From: Lumnitzera littorea
Lineage: Eukaryota; Streptophyta; Magnoliopsida; Myrtales; Combretaceae
DNA length: 64,000 nucleotides
Direction: 5' to 3'
Assembly: GCA_024138015.1 (NCBI GenBank)
Contig: JAMXBB010000009.1
Span: forward strand, 15,679,502-15,743,501
Below, piece by piece: positions 34,000 through 45,758 of this stretch. The notes below the pieces were generated by a model. It saw nothing but the letters and a program-made list of their open reading frames with translations, did no database searches and was not told the origin of the DNA. The position numbers and the translations under genes were made by a program. How positions within the stretch are numbered: the stretch's first letter is position 1; each line of letters starts with the position of its first letter.

Positions 34000-36387
34000 T
34001 AATTAGAACTGACTCACTGTTGCTTAGCCTATTGACGATCTTCCTCATCACCCCCCTTCTCCTCCTCAAGGCTTACATTGGAATTGCTGCTAGAAGCTCC
34101 CAATGGGTCACCAAATGATTCGCCTCCCTACCCACTTCCAACAGCATCCCCGAGCTCATCCAACTAATATAAGAAAGACAAGTCTGCCTCAAGCATATTT
34201 CGACAAACTTGCTTCTGAACCTTCACTACCATTACATAACTAGCTATGGTAATGCCTTTCTCAATTAAGAGGTCATCTAAGTTCTCCATGAAAATATCTC
34301 ACTTGACTGTAAGTGACAAGCCCTTCCTTTTAGGAGCTTAGACTCCTTACCGTGAATTCAACCCGAACCCTATTCAACTCTTGCCCCTAACCTCTAGCTT
34401 GACAAACAACCTCTGCTCAACAACCTTATTGGACTCCTCAGCTTTCTTCAAGTCATCCTTTAACTTATCTGCTTACCTGATAAGCTCCCTTTGCTGGTGT
34501 TTTAGGCTGCAGAATGTAATGGCCAAGTAGCCACACACCTTTTTCTCCTACTCTAGTGTCTTCTAGAGCCCTTCCACCTAGGCCTTCGCTCGAGTCCCTA
34601 TCAATTGTTGGTATGGCTAGTTTTGCGCAAGGACAAAATCTAAGAGATCATATAGTTGTGGGCACAACACACAGTCAGTAAACAAAGCATGACCAGGTAC
34701 TTTCACAAAAAGTATGAACACTATGTCTCCTCTGTAATTCTATCAAGGCCTCTATGTCACTCTTGTCCGCAAAGAGTGGCCTAAATCGCACCTGTAGTTG
34801 CTTGAACCTCTACACAAGCCTATCTACAGACCGAGGAGGAGCTACGCGCCTCCCACGATGGACCAACAACAGATCGTCCTCGTCATCAGGGATCTTTATA
34901 GTAGGGACCCCAACATTTTGGAGAGTTCATTTTGAACCCTCCTATTGTATGTTCACCCAAGCATCAACTACTTAGGCCTCCTAAACAGCAGCCATGACCT
35001 CAGGCCAAACCTCCTGAACTAATCCATTACCAAAAGCCACTTGTTTCGACCTCGAACTAACCAATGGTACATCTATCGAAATATCACCAATACCTTGCTA
35101 CATAACCGCGAGAAGCATCTACTATCTCCCACCTTTCTTCTTGGACTTCTTTTAGGGGGCATCGCGAGGTTTCCCCCTCTCCCTCTAAAGTAGGCTATTT
35201 CCTCTTCTCAACAAGCCTAAAAGCACTTTCAAGTCGCCTATTTTACACAACGAGAAGCTTTTCCCATATCCTCTCGGTAGCAATCTTTGAAACTGCAAGA
35301 GAATTAACAAACTTATTAAGTAAACAAATTAAATGAAAACAACATACATACTATGCCAAGGACGAGTAACCCGATGTCCCCCATTCCAACGACGAGGCGA
35401 TCCGACGCAGTAAACAAAACAACCACCCCTCCTTAGCAAAAAGTAGCAAATACTTGTCTCCATCTTAAACAGCGGCTAGCAACTCTTATACTTTTAGCTA
35501 ATCAACAGAAGATTGAGCTTCCTCCAACTTGCCAAATTCAGCAACTCAATATTAGTCATGATGTCCTCATCTCCCAAGTTACTCAACCTCTTGCCCTAAA
35601 TGGTACACCTCCACTAAGATGGGAAATCCAGAGGCTTAAGAGTGTGAACACAATAAAAGAACTCCTTCCAGCCTTCTACCTTGTTCAACGGTTTATTAAA
35701 GATACTCAGCGCCTTACCTCAATTAATAACATATACCTAACTGTTGGGAAGCTGTTTTATATGGAAAAAAAAAATGCCTAACAATTGCACAATCGACCTC
35801 CGTAACTCCCAAAAGCACAATGTCTCAAATGTGAGTAATTATATCTAGGTATTGGTGTTGAGACTCCCTAGAGCTACCTTGAAGTATTAAAAGAACTCCA
35901 CCAAAAACTCCGAAGAAGGGAAGCAAAGATCAAGCTCAAATGGTTTTACATATATACCAAATGATCAGTCATCCCTTATATCATCTGCCCACCGTCTACC
36001 TAAGGGCACCTCCACTGACACCCGGGCACTTCCCCCACTGTTTGGTTCACTAGCCTCAGTTTCTCCTCATTCGCTATGTATGAAACCTAGGTACACACAT
36101 GCTCATCAGTATTGATCGTGCGTAACAATTCCCCCACTTTGTCCTCCTCGCCATTCACAGGATACACATCATAAGGCTATTGCTACACACATTCCTGCCC
36201 CTCATTTGAAGACAAATTCACTCACTCATCTTCTTCTACCATCGTTGCTGCCACCATCATCATTTTAGGGGGAGAAAGGCTATCACCCCCTTCTCAGGCC
36301 GAGCCCTCACAACCTTCATCCACCTCCCTTGAAATAGATGGATGGGAAGTCTCACTTTGTTGGTTGGTCGTGTTCTGGTCAGCCATC
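34000..36387 (-). pseudogene. Antisense additional ORF of the Tat element (gypsy-type 'transposon protein' family), decayed
   Basis: On the strand opposite to gag-pol, an ATG at 36387 opens MADQNTTNQQSETSHPSISR. About 350 bases further on come FGIYVKPFELDLCFPSSEFL and VEFFxYFKVALGSLNTN. This resembles the motif YxxxxxxGLRFPLxPFxxxxLxxxxxxPxQLxPNxW of the 'putative gypsy-type transposon' domain family found in plant retroelements. Further on are PLNKVEGWKEFFYCVH (about 35690-35640) and a Lys/Glu-rich, coiled-coil-like segment with KLKDDLKKAEESNKVVEQ near 34440. Stops interrupt it at many places. Antisense ORFs downstream of pol have been described in Tat-lineage elements of several plants; their function is not established. 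The family assignment is moderate, while the strand and position are clear. Confidence 0.6.
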
Positions 36388-36655
36388 GTAAGTAATTGAT
36401 AAAAAAGAAAAATATACAACAAAAGAGAACCAACTTGCAAGTGGAAATTTTAGTAGAGTTTCCTCTAAGTTGACAAAGCAAAGTGAGAAATGAGGACCTA
36501 CGCACTCATTTGTATAGACAACTAAGGAGAGAAAGCAAACAGTTTCTCCCACTCCTAGAGCACTAACCCATGAAAAGATGTATGCTAAATCTCAGTTATC
36601 TATGTATCATACTCCATGAGCCAAAGGCTCCGATTGATTTACGCATACGGATTGC

Positions 36656-38036
36656 TGATGTGGCTTGATAACAAGTCACCTTACGCACGCAACCGCTCTT
36701 TAGAGATTATTAATGCATGCTACACTTCCCAAAGATGGCCATCATGACACATCGAGCAGCCTGACGGTCACATCAATCACATAGGACGCCGAAAGACCAT
36801 ACAGCCAAGGACTTAAGACCAAAGATCCACTTGGCACGGTATGGAAAGACTAATGCCGACTAATTCTAGTACTTAGCAACTGTGGGCCAACCTTTCGGGT
36901 ATCTCAACCAAGCACTACAAGACTTTAAGGACTCCTCTTCAAACCCGAATATCCAATTGTTGACCCTGCCTAGTTCGGATTCTGCTCCTTCTAGGACAGG
37001 CCAAATGACTACATGCTAACTTCTTCTATTAAACACACCGTTTTGTATTCTTATACATATTTTCTTTATTTTTAATTATAGGCCCAATCTTTTGGGGGGG
37101 GGGAATTGGGGAATAGATAATCAGATAGTGAAGAATATACCCACACTTGGAACTTTCCTCTTTTTCGAGTAAGGTTGTACTTTATCTCTTAGAGTTAGCA
37201 TTTACCAGATTATTAAGTATTGATTAACTCTTTAATCTCTCTTACATTCTTATCGATCTTGTCCTTAAGATTGTAGCGAACCCCTTCATTTGAGCAAGTT
37301 AGTCAGTCACATCTAACCTCTCATTTGAAACCCGAGTGATATTTAGTATTTGTGATTCGTATCAAACCCTATTTCAAGCTCAACCCCTAATTGTGTTAGT
37401 GTCTTTATGCGTGATATCCATATACATTCACTGTCAAAACCCTCATTTTACTCCCTGTTTGTGATACCCAGTTGAACCCTTATTACCTCATTCTTAGTTC
37501 ACAGTCCGTTGCCACATCAACCAGCATCTTGACAACCTTTACAAGCATTAAATCTTTGGGCTACAGATTGGGTTTCCTAGCCAATCACATCTAACTACTC
37601 ATAGAGAAGCTTAATCTTTACTACAGCACATGTTGTTTGCCAACAACCGGTATGAGTGAATCTCAGATCACCACATCTCCAGATAACTCACATAAAAAGT
37701 GCCAATCGCCATGAAGTAGGAGGGTTCCTTTTCCCCTTCTCCTCTGAGATCGACTTTCATATCCAATGACATTCTCATTCTCTAAACCAAGTCTCGATTT
37801 ACTACCTATGCCTATCATCGCACATATCTTAGACGAGCATTGCCCCTTAAGTACTTAATGCTTGCTCTCTCTTCCTCTTAGTTCTCCTTGCCAACTTGAG
37901 CATCAAAAGGCCCCCGTAAACATACCCATAAAGAGCTTTTTTGTAGGGATCAAGAAGTAGAAGGCGAGACTCAAACCCATTTCACTCAAACTCCACACAT
38001 GCTCATTTGTCCTAGTTGATTCAACCACAATCAACA
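36656..38036 (+). mobile_element. 3' LTR of the Tat element, interrupted by LTR copy C
   Basis: 36656-36787 and 37520-38036 together align with the 5' LTR. The right end caaccacaatcaaca fixes the 3' edge. It holds a single copy of the unit duplicated in the 5' LTR. Without the insert it is about 640-650 bp. Confidence 0.75.
36783..37519 (+). mobile_element. LTR copy C of the third family, 5'-truncated
   Basis: From cgccgaaagaccatac to gccacatca it aligns with the last three quarters of copies A and B. Shared segments include gtgaagaatatac, aactttcctc, ctctttaatctctc and tatacattcac. The first part of the LTR is missing. A run of nine G occurs at about 37096-37104 where the other copies read 'tagggtttaaggcc', and the TATAAATAG segment is deleted. 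Confidence 0.8.
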
Positions 38037-38816
38037 ATAAATAAAAATATATAATTATTTATAAAATGAATTAACTAAAATAAAAATATTAAAATGAGAG
38101 AAAGGAAAAAAAAAAAACAACAAAAGAATCGAGATATAACATCCAACCACCTTAATATCAAAGGATAACTAGATTGACCACTTTCCAATAGGTAGGTTTT
38201 GCCCTGCTAAGGTTGTATGCCCCCCTTAGAGTAGTATGAGTGACCACTCATATTCCCCTTTTTTTCAAATAAAAAGAAAACAAATGAGGAAAACCCAATC
38301 AAGTTAAGCAACCTAATTGTGACTATCTTCTTCTTTTATATTAAATAGGGGTGTTGGATGGGTAAAAGAGCCACTTTTTAGTAGTTGGAACTCACCTAAT
38401 AGAACATGGTTGTTCCGGTCACTCCAAAGTCATGGGACAGGTTGTGGGCACTTGAGAAGGTTGCTCTATTTTCTATTTTTAATTTTTGTAGGTTTTTTTG
38501 TTGATTTTTCTTTTTTCTTTTTATTGTTGTATTTAATTTTTTTTTTGTAAATTATATTATATTATTTATTTGACATAAATATGTTAAGCTGTAAAATTAT
38601 GATATGTGTCATATGTCAATGGAAAAACTAATGATATTAATGAAAAGACTCTTTTTCAAACACTAAGGATGCAAATTTAGAAGGGCTGTCAATATTTATT
38701 GATTGATTGATGCTCACTTCTGAGTTGTCGAACCCTCCAAATGACATTTGGTTACCAAGCTATGCATCAGGCTTAGCACCCCAAAAAAAATACCCCCAAG
38801 GAGACCTACAACATCC

Positions 38817-38853
<37 letters not shown>

Positions 38854-39531
38854 GTATAGGTTTAAGATTTAAAAAAATGGAGTAAAATATTAAAAATTAA
38901 AAATATGTCTCTTTTAGATTTGAGTCATAGTTTGTCGTGCAAATGTTAATACACGGTTAGAGCTCATACATGTGACATGTTTACACTTCTAAAAACACTA
39001 ATGTAGCTTTCTTTCTCTTATTTTCCCCCCCAAATCCTAAATTAGATATAAAAGTCCCGAGTCAAGTGAAGTGCACCCATAAAGATCTTAAGGTACTTGT
39101 GTTTAATGAACAAGTTCAACTTAATCAGTGTCAAATGTAAGTTCACCATATATATGTTGTGTCATCATCAGTGTCTTATGAACACCCAAAAAGAGATCAA
39201 TCATTTTACAAACTTTATCTAAAACTTCATAAAACATTGATCCTTCAATCCATAAACTTGAAGTTAGTTTGATTTTCTAATGGGCTTTTATATCATGCTT
39301 AGGATCTATGAGGAAAAACAAGTTAAAAGAAAGAGGTGCTTTATCTAAGTTTTAAAAATACAACATCTATATTTCAAAGCATAGGTCCAGTATGTTTGCA
39401 AGAGTAGAAAACATAGGTTAAGAAAGTTTAAAGACGTGAATATATAGGTCACATTTTATATTTTTATCCTATATAAAAATATGAAATTACAGAAAAGGGA
39501 AAATACAAAAACCAAGAAAATTAATCGACCA
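38037..39531. other. Anonymous AT-rich DNA right of the nested stack
   Basis: No gene or terminal repeat is recognised. It includes a compound (TA)n(TGTA)n microsatellite at about 38817-38862. Confidence 0.55.
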
Positions 39532-39541
39532 AATTAATAAA

Positions 39542-40871
39542 AGGTTAATATCGCATTTGATACTCGAACTTTCTCTAAATATGCAATTTACTACCTAATT
39601 AAAGTTTTCTTTGTTATTTATAGTACTTGACCTAACTTCATTAAACCTGTTTGCTGACGTGGACTATTGGATGAACCATAAACTAACATGTGGCATTTGA
39701 AATATATAGAGAAATAAATTTTGGAAAAGCATATTATATTCTAAGATAATATATATGCATGTATGAACAACTATCCTTCAACTTATGTCTATGGTTTATA
39801 GTTTCTCAGCATTAACACAAAAAATGCTTTATTATATAGAAGGCAAAAAATAGTAATCTAACCATATGGAACAAGTTAAAGTAGCTATTTTACATATTGC
39901 AGTTTAAACGCATAAGAACCCGACTTCAACTCAATTTTTCATACACTATTTTACTTTCAATTTTCATAAAATCATCATATCTTGAATCTATTATGTGAGT
40001 ACACTTAGATTATATAAAAAATTTCAAGAAAGCACATTCAAAACTTGCTTAAAACTTGATTATAGTGAATCTTTCAATTTCAATTGTTTAAAAAAAATTG
40101 CAGCAAGTATATGTATACTTGACCGCAACTTTGATTCAAGTTTTAAATGTGTTTTAAATAAATTTTTAAAGAAATCTTTGAATGATCTAAAAGTATACAT
40201 AGAGTAAAATAAATTTCAAACAAATTTGATAAAAGAAAATATATTAAAATAATAAAAATCAAATATACAAATTAAGAAAAACATACATGTAGCTGCTGTA
40301 ATTTTCTTAAAAATCAGCTTAGTAAGCCTATTTTGATCTACTATTTACAACCCATTTTGGAATGATTTTGAAGAAATTTTTATATGATATGAAAGATCTC
40401 ATAACCTAGATTAAATATTGACAGTTTTTTTTTAAGAGAAATAAAATAAAATAAGTGGAACAAAGTCACATAAATAACTGTAAAATAGCAATTATTTAAT
40501 CCCTTATTTTATAAGTCCTACATCGCCAAACTCCAAGAAACTTCTCTCTATATATTAGATTTAGGTTGAAAATGAATTAAGTTCAAATACATGGAGAAGA
40601 TTATAGTGTAAGCACAACATCAAAGCTTGCGTCAAGGTGAACCTCAATTGATTTTTTAATATATCATGCTACGTGGATGCCATGTCACTTGTCACGTGCC
40701 ACCGCCACGTATCACTTGATGCCACTTTAGCAAACAAACAATAACTCTGTTAAGTGAGATAGTAAAAATGTCCACGAAAACTTTAATTAAGTATTAAATT
40801 GATCTTTTTAAACTTTAGATACTAAATTGCACATTTGAATAAAGTTCGGATACCAAATATGATATTATCCC
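39542..40871. mobile_element. Non-autonomous MULE-like element with long inverted repeats and 10-bp TSD
   Basis: The left end aggttaatatcgcatttgat and the reverse complement of the right end, gggataatatcatatttggt, start a pair of imperfect inverted repeats of well over 100 bp. Both arms share cgaacttt, tgcaatttag/tgcaatttac and cttaattaaagttttc. Both sides are flanked by AATTAATAAA (39532-39541 and 40872-40881), a perfect 10-bp duplication. Long inverted repeats with a 9-10-bp duplication point to the Mutator superfamily. The 1.33-kb element has no transposase; the frame at 39995-40207 has no motif. Confidence 0.82.
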
Positions 40872-40910
40872 AATTAATAAATGCATCTACTATTTTGGGT
40901 AACCAATTAG

Positions 40911-41308
40911 TGTTATGATTTTAGATATTAGTTAAGTAGCTTAATAAATAGCTACAATCGCTAAGATTATTTAGTTAAGTAAGATAGTAAATAATTATAA
41001 TTAGTAAAATTTGTTATAAAATTAATTATTATAAGAAATATTATAAATAGTACTTATAAAAACAAAAAATCATTATTTCATTCATAACCAAATTCAATAA
41101 CTATTATTCTCAAATTCTCTCTTCTTTTCTCTCAATTTTCCAATAGTTTATTTTTCACTCAAATTAAAAATGAGTACAACTTTTATTTATTTGAGTGAGC
41201 TAGTAAGATTGTACCAATCAATCAGTGGTTATCACAAGTCTCTACCACAAGCTCTCAACCCTTTTTTGCAAAAACAAAGCATATTACTTAGGCTAAATCC
41301 TTGTAACA
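40911..41308 (+). mobile_element. Lone Copia-type LTR
   Basis: The segment starts TGTTATGATTTTAG and ends CCTTGTAACA, giving TGTTA/TAACA terminal inverted repeats, the usual short-LTR layout of plant Copia and TRIM elements. It contains a TATAAATAG-type box at about 41043-41050 and a T/C-rich leader. It is followed by a primer-binding-like site. No second LTR was seen in the window, so the element is truncated or its partner has diverged. Confidence 0.6.
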
Positions 41309-41312
41309 TTAA

Positions 41313-41323
41313 TGGTACGAGCG
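41313..41323 (+). other. Degenerate primer-binding site after the Copia-type LTR
   Basis: TGGTACGAGCG begins four bases after the LTR end and resembles the initiator tRNA-Met site TGGTATCAGAG. Confidence 0.45.
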
Positions 41324-41585
41324 TTATCATCCCAGTGGGATACAGTGTACGCATTTGAAACTCTCTTTTTCACTGTAATCATAAAAAGAAAAGAAAAGGT
41401 AGATCACTCCCATCTCATAGATATTACAAATATCAAAAGTTCTCGAATGAAACCCTAAAGAATCCGAATTATAGTCAACACACTTCCGGTCAAAGTAATC
41501 ACGAGTTATGTATTCGGGATCATGGAAAAAACATGGATTCAATAAAAGTATTCGGTAACCATTACACCACGAAAAATATCTTGGC

Positions 41586-41780
41586 ATGACTTTCTTGCCA
41601 AAAGATAAAATTTATAAAGATGCGGCAATCGAAACGACAAGAAGGACGTGTGCGACATGCGGGTCGGCGGGCGTTCAACTTGAACACGTTGATTTGCCTT
41701 TTACGGAGCACCATTACAACATGGACCACACGATACACATGCCTTTTTTATTTTTTTTATTTTTTTTCCACTTGGTATAA
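41586..41780 (+). other. Unrecognised short open frame with a CxxC motif in a GC-rich patch
   Basis: The frame contains KDAAIETTRRTCATCGSAGV and an EHHYNMDH segment, encoded in a CpG-containing patch (about 41620-41740) that contrasts with the surrounding AT-rich DNA. It ends in poly-Phe from a T-tract. I do not recognise the sequence. It could be a fragment of a gene exon carried by an element or chance. It lies about 280 bases right of the Copia-type LTR. Confidence 0.2.
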
Positions 41781-44700
41781 TTAGAATTTTTTTTTTAGTG
41801 AAGGAAAAGGATAAATTATATTAATTATTTATTTTATTATTATTTGGGAAAAAAAATTTTCACATAACGAGAGTTGGATTCCGGTTAAATTGGCTTGAAA
41901 TTAATATGAAAACTTCTTGAAAATGGATCAACGTAGTGGCGGATATAGAAGCCTATTGGGCAAACTCGTATATGTAAAAATGATAAAGATTGTGAAATTA
42001 TATATTTAATAAAACCACATATGTATTTTCATATAAACATGTATATATATTAACGAATAATACACTAGCTGTATGTATATTTCAAAAATTAATACTAAAA
42101 GAAGTGTATTTAGTAACCATTTACATATTTAGTTTTCCATACAGATGCATCGCACTAAATCTAACTTGAGAGAGCGTAATGGTTATATTTACTAAGCCCT
42201 TTATCAAAATCTTTTGTTAAATTATTACATTTGATAATTACAGGGTTTTTTTCTTTGATAAAATAAAAGATTAAAAAAAAAAGAAAAGATTTAGAAACAG
42301 AAAAGAGTATGTAGTTGTCCAAAATTTTTAAGGATTATTTTGGAAAATCTTCGAAACTTTAACGCCAGTTGCCGTGTCCTACACCAGTTTGACATTGGAC
42401 CAAAGACACGTTCATGTGCTCTTCTTATAAAGTGGATAGCGTGTTCGTAGTTCTATTGTCAAAAATTGATTTTACTTTTTTATCTCTGGCCAAATTGGTC
42501 ACAAGAAGTTGGAAAGATTTAAAAAAAAAAAAATGTGATAAAAGTACTAAATGGAAGTATAATCAAATTTCTCTCTCTCTTTTTTTTTTTTTTTCAGGTA
42601 TTCCAGATCGATAAATGTGCATGAAGGTATACAGATATAAGGACCAATTGAGTTGGAATTCTATCTCAAATCGATTGAACTCATGATAGAAAATGAATAT
42701 GAAAGACCCTTAAAGGGTTGTGTCGTCCCGCATTTGGAAGTCAATATACTCGTAAGAGGAATGAGGTTATCATAATTCATTTTTGAATAGATCTTCTGTT
42801 TTTTTTTTTTTTTGCCTTTTTTTTTTATCCAACCATTTTCCTACCTGCTTCCCAGATTGTATTCGGCCGCAATTTTCCTTTTTATACATTTGTTTTGCCC
42901 AAAAACAAAAAATTTATACATTTTATAGGAACCGTTCAATTTTTTAAAATTTTTGGCTAAAGGAACCGTTCAAATTGACTCAATTTTTTGACCCGACTAA
43001 TCCAGTTCCGAACCGACTGGTTAGATGTGCTTGTAGATTTGACTGACTTCGGTGGAATTGAAGTGATATGGTTGGGATAACAAAATGGTTGACTAAATCA
43101 GATTGGAAAACGTGCAATATACCACATACGAAAATGACGAAAATGGCGAAAATGGCAGTAATCTAGTAATCTTGAAGTCCTTCCTCGAATGCCAAAATCT
43201 GGGTATGATATTGATAATGGATTAAGATTGGTGATGATTGCCGCATAAAACACAGTTTACTAAGTAGGATTATATAATTTTATAAAAGTGAAATTAAATA
43301 ATTATCATTCATGGCTGAGTCATGGTACTTTGACTGCACACGATGATAATTAAGTGAGGTATGGATACGAATACTAAGGTTTCAAAGAGATTGAAACTAA
43401 GGTTTTAATTGAATAATGTTATTTTTTATGTTTTAAAAAATATTCCTAATCTATTATTTGTGTCATTTTAAGTACACTTAAGAAAAATAATAACTATCAT
43501 TTCTTTGTTTTAGTTTTTACGAATTATAATTTTATTCCTATTTTATTTTGTATAAAATCGTTTGGTCAAACTTTTTATAACTGACATAGTATAAGTACGA
43601 ATTAGGATGATCCAAATCCTCTTCAAATGATATGAATCAAGTGGATTCCCACTTATATCTCTTCATAATAAGTAATCCGCCAAAAACAAATTATTTATTA
43701 AAAAAAATCACTCACTATTTATATGAATGGAAATATAAAAATTAATTTAATGGTATTTGTTGTTTTACAAGTTGATCTGGGGAGAAAGAACAAAAAAGCA
43801 AGATGCAAGCAGTAGGAACAAAAAATTAAAGGAAAAATAGGCTATTAACTTCCCAGGAATTTTGCGTGGGGTTCGTAAAGTTTTCAATTAGAGCAAATTA
43901 ACCTATATAATATATATATATATAATCAAGCAATAACGTACCAAGGGACGCTAATTTGGCATATTTTACTAATCTCCATACCACATGCATGCTAGTTAAA
44001 ATTAAAGAAAAAAAAAAGTAAATAAAAGAATAAGAAAATTTTACTCAAATCCTAAAATAGATTAAATTTACAAAACCCACTCCTTATCTTCGAAACCAAA
44101 AATTTTATTAGGTTTATAAATGTACAATAAAAAAAATCTAGATCCTAATAGTATATATTCTATAAATTCAGACCTTCTACATCATTTTAAATTGAAAAAA
44201 AAAAAATTGTGTGCTAGCCTTCCAACCTAATGATGCAAGTTGGATTCCCGTTACGTGCCCTATTTTCCATTTCAAATAGAATAGATTATAACTCTAGAAT
44301 ATATAGTATAGAATGTTCTTACTAGATATTATTAGATAATTTATTCTTTAATTTCAATTTTTATTTATTTTATTCTATTATCATTTTTATTGTTGAATTT
44401 CAATAATTCAATAAATATATTAAGATTTTATATCAATATAATTGCTAATTTTTTATTAAATTAAATCCTACTAATATACCACAAAGTTTATAATTGAATT
44501 TTGAAAAACATTATCCACCCTAGTCTTATTGGGAATAAGCAACTCGATCTAGTCTTGCTCACTAAGCTAAATCAGCTCGAAACCGTGGATTCATCAGCTA
44601 GATGAAAGTTGAATTGTGTCTATCTTAGTTGGTCACAGTTCCAAGTTGATTCGCTTGTCTTGGAATCAGTTTTTTTTTTTATTTTAATATTTGATTTTTT

Positions 44701-45570
44701 ATTATTTTTTATTTTTTATTAATTTTAATAATTTCTAATTTTTAATTAATTTCAAACTTGATCCAGTTCCAACTTTTGTGTATTTTTTACGCAACTATGA
44801 CCTCCTGTGTCTCTCTTTTTTATTTTTAAATTATACTAATTTATTAATAATTTTTAATTTTTTTAATTAATTTTTAACTTATTGTGGTTCCAACTTTTTT
44901 ATTTTTTTCTCCTCAAATTTTATATTTTCTCAATATTCAATTATTTAATATTTAACAAATTTTACAAAAAGAACTTATATTAACTTAAATTAAATTTTTC
45001 ATCCATTCTTAACATATAATCAACTTATAATTAATCTTTTATTATTATCATTAGTTTATTCATATTATTTTTAGAAAATTATCATTAACTATAAAAAAGA
45101 AAATATTTTTGATATGTCATATTTTTTTTACTTAATAGCCTCACTTTTCTCTCTCTCTATCATTTTTTTTTTTAAAAGAAGTGAATCGATTGAGCCAACC
45201 AATAAATCGACTCACCAATTCATAGCTTATCGGTTCAAGCGATTCCTACCTCTTAAACCACTTAGATTTTTAAGGTCCGATGATTCAAAAATCTATTTAA
45301 GCTCGACCATTGTTTGACCGACCGGAATGAATCCTTGTATGAATCTAACCCGATCCAAAAGGAATTACAAGCAAACAACAACAGTATAGTTAATACCAAG
45401 GAAACCATATGACCGACAAGAAATAAGACAACATAGCATAAGATGGTAAGAATGGACCTAAACAAAGGACAATATGGTCTGACCAAAGAAAAAAAGAGGG
45501 ACAATGTAGTAACTCAGCTCCCTTCAACATGCACGCAAAATACAAACCCCACCAAACCAACATTGATAAC
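41781..45570. other. Intergenic DNA upstream of the ERF gene
   Basis: AT-rich with A and T tracts and a (TA)n run at about 43908-43925. I see no coding exon or transposon terminus. Minus-strand frames at 45262-45692 overlap the promoter and 5' leader of the ERF gene and look like chance. Confidence 0.5.
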
Positions 45571-45580
45571 ATCCCATCTT

Positions 45581-45590
45581 TATATAAATA
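45581..45590 (+). promoter_or_regulatory. TATA box of the ERF gene
   Basis: TATATAAATA stands 169 bases before the ATG at 45759. With the usual distance to the start site, transcription would begin near 45615-45625, giving a CA-rich, AUG-free leader of about 140 bases. Confidence 0.6.
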
Positions 45591-45758
45591 TAAACCCCTT
45601 ATCTTCCCAATCCCAATACCAAAGCAAATACTACACCCACCAGCACATTTCTCTATATCATCAACAACGACAACAATTATAAGAACTTGCAATTTCTCAT
45701 ACCAATCTCAATAACACAACCCAAAATCCTCGTTTTTCTAATTTTTTACTAGCCGGCC

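Larger units (their letters stand above)
16817..38036 (+). mobile_element. Tat-lineage Ty3/gypsy retrotransposon carrying nested insertions
   Basis: The outer element reads 5' LTR, primer-binding site, gag, protease, RT, RNase H, second RNase H, integrase, a long 3' non-coding region, 3' LTR, all on the + strand. The second RNase H after the usual one, the gag motif KYYDYHRAHEHNT and the protease motif VDNG are features of the Tat lineage. It is interrupted by a complete minus-strand element (22831-30529) and by LTR copies at 30548-31500 and 36783-37519. Without these insertions it would be roughly 12 kb, in the range of Tat elements. All reading frames contain stops, often in place of Trp, Gln or Arg codons as expected from C-to-T decay of methylated DNA. 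The outer target-site duplication was not identified because the 5' LTR start is uncertain. Confidence 0.85.

Noticed and set aside
45262..45692. Minus-strand frames over the ERF promoter and leader
   Set aside because: They overlap the probable TATA box and 5' leader of the ERF gene and contain no recognised motif.
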